A DNA stretch of 64,000 bases from Rosa chinensis (GCF_002994745.2 NC_037093.1:50882384-50946383); one strand, 5' to 3'. Shown: positions 1 through 11,976, numbered from the stretch's first letter. Notes: generated by a model not told the origin, from the sequence alone. Translations and numbers: made by a program.

Positions 1-205
1 TTGTTTTGAACAAATGAGGCAAGACTACATCAAAAGCGATAACACCAAGCATAATCAGCAACAACAGACACTCCTCGAGATCAAAGTGAACTAGGTTCGA
101 TCTGAGGACAGCGAGGCAGACTTGTTTACTAAGTCATTGCCCAAAACCATGTTCGAGAAACATGTGGCAAGAATTGGCTTGCGAAAATTATCTGAACTCC
201 CATGA
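1..205 (+). pseudogene. Ty1/copia pol C-terminus (RNase H tail), decayed
   Basis: The + strand encodes the last part of a copia polyprotein. The typical ending is readable: a segment with ADLFTKSLPK, then FEKHVARIGLRKL, and a stop at 203-205. That ending closes the RNase H domain of Ty1/copia Pol proteins. An in-frame TAG lies just upstream, near base 102, so this copy is not translatable. The element continues left of the window, and only its 3' end is present. The 3' LTR follows about 190 bp downstream. Confidence 0.85.
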
Positions 206-397
206 TCGTAGTCATCAGGGGGAGGCGCAGACATCAGGGGGAGATGTCTACATGTTCACCTCGAAACGTGAAGGGTGTGTTGTGCTCTTTTTCCCCTTCG
301 ACCGAGGTTATTTTTGTCCCACTGTGTTTTTGTTACTCGGCAAGGTTTTTAACGAGGCAACGAGAGAAGCACCGCGTTTGGGCAACACAAGGGGGAG

Positions 398-615
398 TGT
401 TCAAGGAAAACCTAATTTGTGTTTAGCCCAAACTCTAGGTTACTTGACCTAGTGGTAATATGATTTAATTAGAAGGATCTAGAATCCTAATCAATGTAGA
501 ATTACTTTCCTTGTATGATTGAGATTCTATGCATTGTAATCCTCTATATAAAGAGACCCCTATTATCAATGAGAACACACAGCAAATTCCTCTCAAATTC
601 AGTTTCTCTACAACA
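398..615 (+). repeat. 3' LTR of the copia element
   Basis: A polypurine tract (gggggag, 391-397) is followed directly by tgttcaagg, the expected start of a 3' LTR. The LTR appears to end at ...ctctacaaca (615), giving the usual TG...CA termini and about 218 bp. It contains a tata-type box (ctatataaa, near 543). The 5' LTR and left target duplication lie outside the window, so the right boundary rests on the CA terminus alone. Confidence 0.7.
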
Positions 616-731
616 AGGATATAATAAATGGAATTCATTGTGGGTTAATTATATTTTGTGATGTTTACTTTTTTTTTCTTTTTAAGGTTTTATTTTATTC
701 GCGGAATTGAAAGCTTGGAAAGGAAAATTTC

Positions 732-1929
732 GGGGGGTGTATTGTATATGGAATTAGTGGAACTTTTAAAGAAATCTATGGAATTTAAAAGTCTGGGTGT
801 ATTCAATATAGACTTTTAACAGTCCATGAAAGTCTTGAGGTATTCAATTAGGATTTTTAAAGACTTCATGAATTCCACCAAAATCTAGGGGTATTCAATA
901 AGGACTTTTAAAAATGAATAAAAGTACAGAGGTATTCAAAATATCATTCATACTTATGGAATTAGAAAATCATGGATTTTGTAGTGTTAACTATACATAC
1001 CAAACTCCAATAATTTTCCAGCCTCCAGACCAAAGATTTCAAAAAGTCTATCAAAGTTTCCTCTTCAAAAAAAAAAAAAAGGTCTATCAAAGTTTTTCTC
1101 TCTACTCAAGAAGAAGTTTGTCCTCCATCATCTCTCTGTCTTAATTTTTTGTCTTTTCTCCAATCTTTTATAATATCAACCTTTTTTGATACCCAACATG
1201 TTCATTGTCGTTGTTGAATGCGATTTTTGTTTTTTTTTTTTTTTTTTTTCAATTGTGATACTTCGAACCCTAATAGCAATAAAAATGATTTATGAAACCC
1301 TAAAACTCAAATATTGTGGTCTAACCCTAAGACCTTGAACCATACTAAATTTTATCTTATTAATTAATTATTCTCATTAATTTGAATTTATATTATGGTT
1401 CAAAAAAAGGTTGAATAATTGAATTTCAATTGATTGATTATAGATCAAAACATTGACCAATATTGCTACAATATATGTTAATCGGCGAAAACAAATATGA
1501 TGAGAATAATTAACCATAAACATCAAGTGATCTATATTGTATATTTATGTTGTTGGGAGATTAGGAATGAGAACAAACTCGCTAGACAGACTAACAATCA
1601 TTTATTTGAGTCAATTTCTATTAGAAGATACTGGAGCAATGAAGAGACAACAAGTTATTATTTTGTTTTGTGTTTGGGCTGCATTTGTTTTATTTTTTTT
1701 TTTTTTTTTTTTTGTTTTTTTTTTAATATGTTGTACATCTTAGGAAATCTGTAGAAGTCATTCATAATAAAGTATATAGATTTTCATGAATCAATAAAAG
1801 TATGTTGCTAAAATCAATGGTTTTAAGAAATCCATAACAGTCTATCAACTTTTTAAAGAGTCTGTAGACTTTTCAAAAAGTCTGTCATTTAAAAAAAGTC
1901 TGCACAAATCCAAATACAATACACCCCCC
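732..1929. mobile_element. 1.2-kb non-autonomous TIR element (GGGGGGTGTATTGTAT ends)
   Basis: The two ends are inverted copies of each other. The left end reads GGGGGGTGTATTGTAT, and the complement of the right end (1914-1929) is identical, with weaker similarity inward. The inner sequence near both ends repeats short motifs such as gtattcaataaggac and agtctgtagac. No transposase-like reading frame is present, and two long T runs lie inside. No clear target duplication was found, so the superfamily is left open. It looks like a non-autonomous DNA transposon. Confidence 0.7.
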
Positions 1930-3205
1930 TTTATCTTTCCCTTTGTTGGCACGCCCATTATACATTAATTGCATAGTACTCTAAAGATCATTTTAAAAGT
2001 TATTATTACCAACTTTATTTGAATCTTGAATTATTTGTGTTTTGATATTAAGGATACCGTTGAAATTTGATGTTACTTGCTTTCCTATATTCATGCACAA
2101 ACCAAACATCGGAAAGAAAAGTATTTTACATTTTTCAATTACTTTTATGGTATTGCCAAACATTGGTAGAGAAATTAATGGAAATTTTTTTTTTTCCATA
2201 ATCATGAGAAAGACCAAAGAATCAATTTCAATTTCCTGAACTAAACAAGGCCTAAGGGCAAAATTGATCTCAACAATAATGAGACCGCCCTGGACATTTA
2301 CTTGCCTGCATCTATTACTTCATCAGTTGACCAGGTAAACAGTACATGTAAATTATTATATATTTCTTAAAAAGAAAAAGAAAAAAGTGTGGCAAAAAAT
2401 CTGTGGTTAATAGGGTGAAGGTCATTATTCCTTCTTGAACAAAAAAAATATGTCATCATTCCTTAATATTTCCCCTGTGGTGAAAACAATTTTAACAACA
2501 TTTTCTGTTTTTCAATGTATACTATTAGATTTGCTCACTACAACTTTGAAGTTCATAAAATGAAATGCATCATTTAAATAGCATAGAAAACCCTTAATTG
2601 CTTGATTAGTATAATTCAGTGGTTGAGCTTCAAATCTTAAAATTTTTTGGGGTTAGTTGTCGTCAGTGGCGGAGCCAGGAATTTAGATTCACTACGGCAC
2701 AAAAAAAAAATACAAAATATTATTACAATGGTAATTGCCCTCGATGAGATTTCATATTTTGAAATCCTTGCATGATAATCTCATTATCTATGCTAGTAAA
2801 AATGTCTTTCTCAATATATGAAATCAATTAAGCAATCATCAGGGAACTCGTGTGCTCTAGGTTGACAAGGACCTTTTTAAAGATAATATCTGCGTACTTC
2901 ATTTTGAACATTAGGATGATAAGTTGAAATTGGAGGACGATTTCCATTATCAGAAGGATATTTTTCATTAATTTCGGGACAAGGCTTCTCTAAATTACTA
3001 TCATTCTTCTTTGTTTTTTTTTTTTTTTGGTGAGATGAATCTAATGAGGTATTTATATTTTATACCCGACGACTCCTCTGCACCAGGATTTTCTTTTCAA
3101 AGTATCTTAATATATTTGAATGAAAAATAGAGTAGTAGTAAGAATCAAAAGAAGTGACTACAACAATACTCTTCACAAAAGAATTGATTGAGAATCGTCA
3201 AGTGA

Positions 3206-3240
<35 letters not shown>

Positions 3241-3570
3241 TACATACATACATACATGTTATTGATGTAATAGAATTTTTTTTTTTAATCTTTTTTCTAT
3301 TAGACTTAAAAATTCTATAAGTAATGAGGAAATAAGAATCATTAATTGTAATCAATTTTATTGTTGATGTCCAAAAAATTGGGAAAAGAAAAATATAATA
3401 TAAATCAAACGTGGGGCCCACGTTTTCTTCCTCAAACAATCCCAACAATGAAAACAAAGAAGAGCACGTGAAGTGCTCTCTGAATGTGAAAAAAAATATA
3501 TAAAATTATATATTAAAAACCTAATATTAATATAATACTAATACTATGTATATATATATTAACTTTTTGG
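1930..3570. other. AT-rich intergenic DNA
   Basis: No supported gene. The stretch holds scattered A/T homopolymers and a short segment near 2664 (agtggcggagccagg) of a kind often found at plant transposon ends, but no matching partner was located. A TA microsatellite lies at 3208-3238. The open frames here are short and AT-biased. Confidence 0.5.
3208..3238. repeat. (TA)n microsatellite
   Basis: About 15 TA units in a row, followed by a short run of tacata units. It is a simple sequence repeat and likely polymorphic in length. Confidence 0.9.
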
Positions 3571-3579
3571 TGAAAATGT

Positions 3580-4360
3580 GAGTGGGGCACGGGATCCACT
3601 GGGCCCCTGCTTCCCTCCGCCTCTGGTTGTCGTCCTCGTCGGACTCCAAGGATTGTTGAGGTTAATTGGATTCCTCCAATTATGGGCTGGGTGAAGATTA
3701 ATACAGATGGTGCATGGCAACTTGTTTAGGGAAGAGCAGGTTGCGGTGGAGTGTTTATTAGGGACTATCAGGGCTCTTTTATGGGTGCTTTTGCTTCTAA
3801 TCTTGAGATTCCTAGTTCCGTTGATGCAGAGATCATGGCGGTTATTCAGGCAATTGAGCTTGCTTGGGTTAGGGAGTGGAAGCACATTTGACTTGAAGTT
3901 GATTCTGCTATGGTACTTAATTTCCTTCGTGCACCCCATCTTGTTCCATGGAGGTTCCGTGTTGCTTGGGATAATTGTTTGCACCGTATCTCGCAAATGC
4001 AATTTAAATCTTCTCATATTTTTAGGGAGGGAAGTCAGGTGGCAGATGCGCTTGCTAATGTTGGTTTGTCATCGTCAGGCTTGGTGTGGTGGAATGAGGC
4101 TCCTCTTTTTCTTCTGGATCTTTGTCGACGAGACTCACTTGGTCTTCCCAATTTTCAGTTTATTTGAGTTGTAGTTTTCTTGTCGCTTTTCATCTGTTGA
4201 TCGACTAGGGGTTAGAACCCCTTTAGCATAGCTTTTCTGTTTTTTGGCTAGGGGTATGAGCGATGTCCTCCCTTCTTCTGTGTGTATCATCCAGCTCTTT
4301 TAATAAATCAAGTTGGGAGGCTCTTCTCTCTCCAATCATATTTTAGCCAAAAAAAAAAAC
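3580..4360 (+). pseudogene. LINE 3' end with RNase H-like domain, 5' truncated
   Basis: The + strand carries the terminal RNase H-like domain of a plant LINE. The start is recognisable as WVKINTDGAW, followed by a GCGGVFIRD segment, an acidic VDAEIMAVIQA helix and a C-terminal EGSQVADALAN. In-frame stops interrupt it after GAW and before the LEVDSA segment, and a frame change is needed, so it is dead. The 3' side carries an untranslated region and an A run at 4349-4359, as expected of a LINE inserted by target-primed reverse transcription. No target duplication was identified. Confidence 0.8.
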
Positions 4361-4832
4361 TTGGTATAAATTTGTATGCCCATATCCATGCCCTTGTTTG
4401 AGGTTCATTAGCTTGAATGTGAGAGCGTGTGCATATATAGATGAGAGCACAATAAGAGGTTTAGGGTAGTTTATGTTATGCATCTAAGGATAAAAATTAT
4501 GCAAACTCTCAATATATATGTGCATATGTATATATAATTATTCTGATACAATCTGAGGGAAAAAAGAGAGGAAAAGGAGCGCACTCAGTGTTTGAGATAC
4601 CAAACTGATATGCAATTGTTTAGTCCTGTAACAATATCAAACAACAATCTTGTTCATTTGCTCAATTGTTGCGTTTAACTATCTTTCAACTTAAATCTAA
4701 TAGTGAAAAATAATGAGGTGGAAGGAGAATTTTTGTTGTAGTTAGATACCTACAATGACAATACACAAATACGAGTTTAAGTCTGAATCATAGTTGACCC
4801 AACTTTGACCCACGTATATTCCATACATATAT
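4361..4832. promoter_or_regulatory. Presumed upstream region of the ubiquitin-like gene
   Basis: AT-rich sequence between the LINE tail and the start codon at 4833. It contains TATA-like stretches (tatatatg near 4516 and 4828), but no promoter element can be assigned with certainty. The 5' UTR start is unknown. Confidence 0.3.
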
Positions 4833-6872
4833 ATGTCATCCACCCTTAAACCCTTCGGGAACCCACAACCAGTCTCAAAAATCATGAAGAAACCAGAAGT
4901 TCGCGACTCTGATGATGAGGAATATGACTTCTCAGAACCTTGCCACTCTAGTGAAGAAGAATATAACTCCTCAGAATCTTGTGACGACTCTTCTGATGAT
5001 GATGAATCAGACTCCTCAGAAGAAAACTCGATCGAACCTGAAACGGCTGCGTCCACGGTGACGATCTTGGTGAAGTTTTCGTCAAGCAAAGAGGAGAGGA
5101 ACTTGTTCAAACTAAAGAGTTCAGATACCATCTCCCGCCTCAAGACCATGATCAAAACCCAGCATGGCGTCCCAAGAAAGCGCCAAACCCTAGTTTACAG
5201 AGGCAGAGTGCTTGAAAACCACGAAACCCTAGCAGCATGCAAGGTCGAAAGGTGGTCCATTATCCATGCTATTTTCTGTCCAGAAGAAATTAGCAATCCC
5301 AATGTGGTTGGGGTAGACATGGCTGTGAAAGTAGTGTCTGATGCCTTGAGGGTGGAAGTGAAACCCTGGTATACCGGCCAAGAAATAAAGGCGATCATGG
5401 AGAGCATGGCGGGGATTTCCTTGGGCGATCATGTCCTCAGCCATTGGGGGAAGCTCATAGAGGATTCGAGTAGCGTATTAAGCACTGAAGGCAGCAGCAA
5501 CATGATCAATAATGAGGACCAGCCCCCGATTTATTTACTGTCAAAGTTTCAGATTACCGCACGAGGCTGTGGTTGGGAAGAGGTGATTATGGTGAGTGAA
5601 TCACATACTGTCCTAGATGTAAAGAAGATGGTTGAAGATTTTGCCGAGGTGAAACCTGAAAACCTGATGCTTTGTCATGGCAATGGTGGCGATGATAAGA
5701 TGGTTTGTCTCGATGATGATGAGAAAACTCTTCTGTTTTATGATGTAAAAGAGAAAGCTACGATTTGGGTACTTGGCAGATCTTGGAAATTGACCATCAA
5801 GATGCCACAGGTGGGAGATAAATTCGTGCTTAGCTACGATAAGGTCGGTACCATAAAGGACATTAAGGATTATATATGTAAGAAGATGGGGATTCCATGT
5901 AGCAGTCAGAAGCTTTTTCGTAAAGGGCAGTTGTTTGATGATGAAGCAGCATCCCTAGAAACATTCAACAACCAGCTGGAAGCTGAGAATAGTGTTATTT
6001 ATGTGACTTTCGGGGCTGGCGATGATGACCAAGTCGACGAAATAGAAGATATAAGCTTAATATTTGAGAGAGACAAAAATGAAAAGGGTTTGATTGAATA
6101 CAAGGTGGTTTATAAGAGCGAATCAGATGAGAACAGTGAATCAGGTGAAAGCAGCGATTCTGATAGTGATTCATCAGATTTAGTCTCTTCTTTCGAAATC
6201 AAGCTGAGATCATCTTGCACGATTTTCGATCTCAAGACAGCAATCGAGAGCCTAAACAGCTTTCGAATTTGTACCCAAAAGCTATACTGGGATGATCAAA
6301 TTCTGGAAGATTGGGAAACAGTGGACGACGACATTACAAAGTGGTCCAGTGTCCCTGCTCCATTAACAATACACTTTGAGACACCCAGTTCTAGTTCTAA
6401 TGTGGGGGCCAATGAAAAGATTGTTTCTGCAGTTGACCGTGCAGACGAAACCCTTGAAGAAGTTTTGGTTCCACAAGAGGTGCTGGAAAGAATCCGTGGG
6501 CAGCCAGGTTTCTTCCTCGATGGTATTTTACTCGAGGCATGCACATTGCTTCCTCAGATTGAAGCTGGTTCTGTTTTATGCTTAAACAGTGTGGTGCAGA
6601 TAAATGTTACTGGGCCGAATGGTGCAACCACCAAGGTGCATGTGAACCCTTCTTACAAATTCAAGGATGTAAAAGAGAAGATTGAACTAGATTGTGGAAT
6701 CCCATTTGGTTTACAGAGACTTACTCATGATGGTGATGAACTTAATGATGATATGACTATAGGGCTTTATGAGGCATCGTTGGGCAGTCTGTGGAAATTA
6801 AGGTGGAACTTTTGTGGTACTTCCTGGTCATTCTTCTACCCATGGTACAAGGATTGTTGCAGGACTGGCTAG
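4833..6872 (+). CDS. Tandem ubiquitin-like-domain protein, 679 aa
   Basis: A single uninterrupted frame of 679 residues. Residues 20-72 are an acidic Ser/Asp/Glu tract. They are followed by several divergent ubiquitin-like folds, at about 75-148 (clearest; it has the ubiquitin-like pattern TISRLKTMIKTQHGVP then QTLVYRGRVLEN), 237-316, 318-393, 453-516 and 587-658. A weaker one may lie around 162-208. A second acidic Ser-rich stretch (about 430-450) separates domains. No repeat ends in the Gly-Gly needed for processing, so this is not a polyubiquitin precursor. It is more likely a stable multi-Ubl adaptor or a lineage-specific protein. The C-terminus (WSFFYPWYKDCCRTG) is unlike ubiquitin. No intron is needed. 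The start was chosen as the first Met of the frame; M18 is an alternative. Substrate, partner and compartment are unknown. Confidence 0.8.
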   Translation: MSSTLKPFGNPQPVSKIMKKPEVRDSDDEEYDFSEPCHSSEEEYNSSESCDDSSDDDESDSSEENSIEPETAASTVTILVKFSSSKEERNLFKLKSSDTISRLKTMIKTQHGVPRKRQTLVYRGRVLENHETLAACKVERWSIIHAIFCPEEISNPNVVGVDMAVKVVSDALRVEVKPWYTGQEIKAIMESMAGISLGDHVLSHWGKLIEDSSSVLSTEGSSNMINNEDQPPIYLLSKFQITARGCGWEEVIMVSESHTVLDVKKMVEDFAEVKPENLMLCHGNGGDDKMVCLDDDEKTLLFYDVKEKATIWVLGRSWKLTIKMPQVGDKFVLSYDKVGTIKDIKDYICKKMGIPCSSQKLFRKGQLFDDEAASLETFNNQLEAENSVIYVTFGAGDDDQVDEIEDISLIFERDKNEKGLIEYKVVYKSESDENSESGESSDSDSDSSDLVSSFEIKLRSSCTIFDLKTAIESLNSFRICTQKLYWDDQILEDWETVDDDITKWSSVPAPLTIHFETPSSSSNVGANEKIVSAVDRADETLEEVLVPQEVLERIRGQPGFFLDGILLEACTLLPQIEAGSVLCLNSVVQINVTGPNGATTKVHVNPSYKFKDVKEKIELDCGIPFGLQRLTHDGDELNDDMTIGLYEASLGSLWKLRWNFCGTSWSFFYPWYKDCCRTG

Positions 6873-7477
6873 CTTGTCATATTCACTACCGAATGTGGGG
6901 CTCATTTTATGTTACAGTTTAAACCATCTTACGTTTATCTCTTCGGGTTGATTAGGGTTTTCAAGGTTTGGATTTTAGTTTATTAATTTAGTTATGTCAG
7001 GTTCCTGCTAGATTTCTGGTTTTCTGCTGTTTTCGGATTCTGTTCTTCTATTCTATCCGTTCTGTCTCATTTTTCTTCTTTAGTTGCCTATTCTATTCTG
7101 AATCTTTCTACATTACTTCTTTCAGTTAGTGATTTTCCTTTTCTAGTTTAGAATAGCTTGGTTTTCACTTTGCAGTCTCTCAAGTTGGTGTATGCTCTGG
7201 ATATCGCTAGTGAAAATTTTTATACTCAATGCTATTCTTTCCTACTGAATGCCAATGATTTAGTAAAAATGTTACAATTACACCATGACTCTTTTACCAT
7301 TTACTTAAACAGACTAGAAAGCAAAATTCCTAATTAATCTTGTTGTACAGTTGCATGATAAATTGAAAATTTTCACCAAATCTTTCAAAACTGTCATTGT
7401 TTGGTATGCTTAGTTAATAAATGCTTCAAGAACAAAAGCAGAAGTAAATGTATAGTTACGAGTGAGAAGCTACTCCA
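6873..7477. other. Convergent intergenic spacer
   Basis: T-rich sequence between two convergent genes, the ubiquitin-like gene (+) and phytochelatin synthase 1 (-). It probably holds both 3' UTRs. No further gene is visible. Confidence 0.5.
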
Positions 7478-10224
7478 CTAATCTGTCATGAGAAAGTGAA
7501 TTTGCTGTCGCAAGAACAGAACCTGCAATGGGGACATGGCACATAAGTCATTAAATGAGAATCTGTCCTCCATAGCGTGCATGTGTGTGTCTCAAATTTA
7601 GTATTTTAAAAATTTACAGGCTTCTCCATAACTAACAGTGTTTGTTGCAGTAGTGTGATCGGGTGGGCAGAATCAAGTCTTAGGTTCTAACCTGATTAAA
7701 CAATGGAGTGATAGAGAAAGAGAGAGAGAATTCACCTCCCCTTGAAGCAAAGCGGGTAGGCAATCAGTTGATACAAGACCATTAATCTCCGCCAGTAGCT
7801 TCTCTTCTTTAATGCCTGACCATGTGAGTGGAGGCAGCGCCAATAGAAGTACTGTGAGAACATCACCTGTAGATGGATGCATGCCTATGCAGCTACCTTG
7901 ATCGAAAGAACACAAGCTAGTTGGATCCATTTGACATGAGGGAACCAGCACATCAACTCCTTGTTCAGTGCCATCAGTTTTTACAATACCTGACACCACC
8001 GTTGCAGGATTATCACCTGTGGACTTCAAGAGTTTAACATCAGTTGGTGTACAGCACGTTCCATTTGATGAACCAACTTTCCCACGCAAAATTTCTGCTC
8101 CTTGGCAGCAGACCTTTGCACCAATCTCGGGCAACATATCTTTACCAACTGGTGGTGTGGTTTCTTTACAAAGTGAGCTTTCAGAAGCCAACCATCTAGT
8201 TACATGTTTGTAGAGTTCTGTCTCTCTTACTTGTTTCATTACCTCTTCCTGAAATCCCAAATTATAGAAATTCAAAAACACAAATCTCCATCAACTTTTT
8301 TTTTTCATTTCAAGTAAATGCAGGAATGCATGCATGAAAACAGGAACATGAAAAAACCACACAGAACCTTAATGGCTAGCCTTCCTTTCTCTTCTTTGCT
8401 TAAGATCAAATGCCCATCCTCTTGTCTCCGAACTTCAGCAACCCATTTGACAAACTCTCTCAAGTTGGCAGGTGGTGATTTGAATAAAACAGAGATTACT
8501 TCCTGAACATCTTTTATTCCTTCCAACTTCATAAGTAGAGGAACATCTTCTATTAAGTACTTTGCAACACTGTTCCAGCCTTCATGTCTGCAACTCTGTG
8601 GGATAATTCAAAGTTACACTTCAGATTGTTAGACTGTTACCATAGACTACCGCTGAGGAATTGAGCATTAATACAGATTATGTAGGGGAAAGAAAGCCTA
8701 CTGACTTTTCCAAATGTACAAGATTCGTGGATATACTTCTTGTATGCATATAGAATCAAAATAATCTGGGTTTTAATGGTTAACATTCCAGAGTCAGTTT
8801 AAAGACCTAATTTTCGACTCTTTTGGTCCATGTTCAATCACAAGAATAAAAAATACAAATAAAAGAAAAACAAAAAATTTCAGAATGCAACTTAAAATGG
8901 AGGATTTAGTAAACAAAATTAGTTAGTTAAATGATTCAAGAGTAATGCTGAAAGTTTTCAGGAAGTAGCACAGGAATGAAGTTACTTAAAACACACCAGC
9001 CAATAAGAGCCATACCACAGTGTATAGGATAGAAGGTGTTCTGTTAAGCCTTGAAATAATCATGTACCTGAAAGAGCCAAACTTCAGAATAAAGGGTTTG
9101 CAACTGAAGCATTTACCATCCAAAATAAAAAGTCTATAAGTAGAATATATATAAAAGAGTAGGCTAGAGCCGATGACTCATTAACTCCATTAACAACTAG
9201 AATCAAAGAAGGGCATACCCGCGACGATGTCCAGTTGCTTCATCAACAGTATCCATCGCCTCCCAAAGAAGTGAAAGAGGAACCCAATGGGGAGGATATT
9301 TAAATCTCGCAACATCCAAAATGAGAACCATATCTTTTGCAGCATGGTAGCCCCCAATTGGTGAAAAATGACCAGTTCCAGTCTGTAATAACAGTAACAT
9401 GAATCTCCATCCTCTTTAAAATACCAATGGATAATCTAATCAAAGCCTATTGCTATACATTCAAATAATGAACATTTGGTACAATAAAAGTAGACCATGA
9501 ACCAGAACAATGCCAATAAGTCACTAATTCAGATCAATGTTATTGAATTTCCTCAAGAACCTGCTTAAAGACACCTCTGTGGTATGAAGTAATGACATGA
9601 CAATCCTCCGAAGAAGTACACGAAATCACACGTTTCCGAAAATCATCAATCGAGCTCTCATGGGTCCGAAAAGCTTCCACTTCAGCTCCATTGCAATGCG
9701 CCAAGCACGCAACTTTCCCAAATGTAATGCCTTCCGCTTTGATCTTTGCCAAAGGCTCACAGCAATCAAGCATCGAGTCATCAAACCATCTCCATGGCCC
9801 TATTAAATTTAACAAACCCCAAATTCCAAATTGAAATTAAGTAATCATTTCCAATTGAAACAAACTTCCCAAAATTGAAATTACCTTTCCATTTTCTTCC
9901 GGGATCAATAGCAAGGGCATTGAGAACCACGGCAAGAGTGGCCAACCCACAATAGGCCGGCTCCGATTGCGTTTGGTAGTAAGAGATGAGCTTGAAAAAC
10001 CCTTCCATGGTTCCATTTCCCAAAGCTTCAGCAAACAGTTTCTGCAAAAATCCAGATCCCCAAAACCCACAGAATCAGAAACCCAAATGCACACAAAATA
10101 TAATAACTTCAACAGAGATTGAGAAAAAGGGGTATTTCCGGAATTGTACCTTGCCTTCCGGCGAAGCAAACTCAATCGCAGGAGGAGAGGGAAGCTCTCT
10201 CCGGTAAAGACCAGCCACCGCCAT
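7478..10224 (-). CDS. PCS1: Phytochelatin synthase (copy 1), 490 aa
   Basis: Glutathione gamma-glutamylcysteinyltransferase. It joins gamma-Glu-Cys units from glutathione into metal-chelating phytochelatins in the cytosol, for Cd/As/Zn detoxification. Eight coding exons on the minus strand: 10224-10150, 10041-9885, 9799-9561, 9382-9219, 9067-9016, 8595-8368, 8248-7736 and 7522-7478. All introns are GT-AG and phases agree; the sum is 1,473 nt. The papain-like catalytic triad is intact and falls at the family numbering: Cys56 (SEPAYCG), His162 (TGTGHFSP) and Asp180 (LILDVARF). The start MAVAGLYRR and the exon-1 end EGK match the family. The C-terminal regulatory half carries Cys pairs (VCC, TCC). 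The last exon is short, ending [10 protein letters not shown]. Its tandem partner lies about 6 kb upstream in its own sense. Exon boundaries are hand-derived. Confidence 0.93.
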
Positions 10225-10891
10225 TTTTTGTTGGGGGGGGGGGGTCAATGAGAGTGAGACCTCTTTGGCTTTGCTTTGAAATTTCCAATAAACAAGAAGA
10301 ATCAGAATCGTCTTCTTTTTTCTATTGCTTTTTTTTCTTATTTTTTTCCTTTTTCTTTTCCTTTTATTTGTGGCGGGTATGTTCCCCGGTCACTGGGGCC
10401 CTATACCTTTTTGAATTCAAATATGCAGGGGACGACCACCGCCCTATCGCGACGGAGCACATTTGGTTTCTATGTGAACAAACGGCATGTCGTTGGGGGG
10501 TTGGTTGTAACGACAGCAAGTGGGAACCATTTGGTGGTCAACCCAGGGGTTTGAGCTGGCAAGATGGTATAAAATTCATTGATATAAAATTCATACCAAG
10601 AAAGTCATTACATACCCATCCGCTCACACATAACAATGGCCAGACAAGAATTCGTGGAGGAGCCACAGTGGTAAATATGATAGACCAACTATATTCGAAC
10701 TTATCGCTCACTTATTTAAAGTGAGCCATAACTATGAACTAATCTCGCATAGTAATAGGCTAGTTAAAACAAAACTAATTAAAAAAAGGGTATAAAAACC
10801 CACTGCTCATTCTGGACCCAAGAGATCCCGACCCAGAACTTGATTTCAGTGCCGCAGTCGCAGCCCACGGCCCAAGGAACCCAAGAAACCG
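10225..10891. other. Upstream region of phytochelatin synthase 1
   Basis: It begins with a G run (10232-10243) and a pyrimidine-rich tract (10310-10370), then unassigned sequence. The 5' UTR and promoter of the minus-strand gene should lie here. The open frames on + are not convincing. No metal-response element is claimed. Confidence 0.35.
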
Positions 10892-11506
10892 CTAACATGC
10901 TATCCCTGCCATCGGAGTCGCCGACGGCCGATCAACCAGCCATCCAGCAGCCCGCTTCACCAATATCAGCAAGTCCACCCCGCTAGGACGTAGTGGCGCA
11001 CGTCCATCCTTCATATTGATTTCTAGTTCAAACAGATCAAAACCCAAGGACCCAAGATCCGCATCGCCGCCATAACCAATGGCATCGACTGCATCACTAT
11101 CTTCTTCAATAAAACCCGGTCTTATATCGACGACTGCGTCGTCGTACCATAATTGCAAACCCCCAGCAGCCTCAGGGAATCGCATCCACATGAGCGTCAC
11201 ACCGACCCCAGCCATTTGAAGAGACAACTCAAACAAGGAAATCAGGTCACCATCGTGGGTGAAGCGTTCCACCCTTTCACCACCGCCATGGCTTTCGCTA
11301 GCCCAAATCACCAGGGCCTCAGAACCACCACCACCATAACCATCAACAATAGGGATCAGATTTGGCAAAAGAAGATTAATGAAAGGGCAAAGACGCTCGG
11401 AGATTGGAAACCGGCCGGAGCCACTATGCCCCTCGCCAGCAGGAGGAGACGAGGTTAGAGTCAGCGCGAGGGGAGGCGCTGGTAGCGAGAATAGGGTTTT
11501 CTCCAT
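10892..11506 (-). other. Unrecognised 204-aa open frame
   Basis: A minus-strand frame of 204 residues starting MEKTLFSLPAPP and ending MAGIAC. It is GC-richer than its surroundings and is rich in Gly, Leu, Asp and Pro. It has no domain, signal or repeat that I recognise. Its base composition makes a chance open frame or a transposon-derived segment possible. No intron sites or flanking gene structure support expression. It is kept as a candidate only. Confidence 0.25.
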
Positions 11507-11700
11507 ATTCAGTTATGAGGGAGCATGTTACATCCAAAAAAGCATGTATTAAACTCAATAGCATCTTGCAAAATCCTTTCCAAAGTCAACCAAATATTAT
11601 GTCCTGTTAATAAAAAAATACACATACATTCTGCACAAGTCTTCCCTTCCATACGTTACTGCACAATAGTCTTCTCTTCTACCATCCCTATAAATTAGAG

Positions 11701-11976
11701 GGGAGAATTTCACAAATGGTCACTCAACTATGACTCATTCGACACTTTAGTTACTGAAGTTTCAAATATATCACTTTGGTCACTCAACTATTACACTGTC
11801 AATCACTTAAGTCACCCAAAGAGTATTTTTTATAATTTTTTTTAATGAAAAAAATTAACAAAGTGACTAAGTGATTGACAGTGTAATAGTTGAGTGACCA
11901 AAGTGATATATTTGAAACTTCAGTAATCAAAGTGTCGAATGAGTCATAGTTGAGTGACCATTTGTGAAATTTTCCC
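11701..11976. mobile_element. Foldback MITE, Mutator-like
   Basis: About 276 bp made almost wholly of two long inverted arms. The left arm (from gggagaatttcac, 11702) and the right arm (complement gggaaaatttcac, ending 11976) match over more than 100 bases with few mismatches, around an AT-rich centre near 11825-11860. Flanking copies of taaattagag lie at 11691-11700 and 11977-11986. A target duplication of 9-10 bp is the Mutator-superfamily signature. There is no coding capacity. Transcripts would form a long hairpin. Confidence 0.9.

Noticed and set aside
2664..2680. agtggcggagccagg as a transposon terminus
   Set aside because: No partner end or target duplication was found.
6296..6544. 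Minus-strand frame within the ubiquitin-like gene
   Set aside because: Antisense shadow of a well-supported coding frame.
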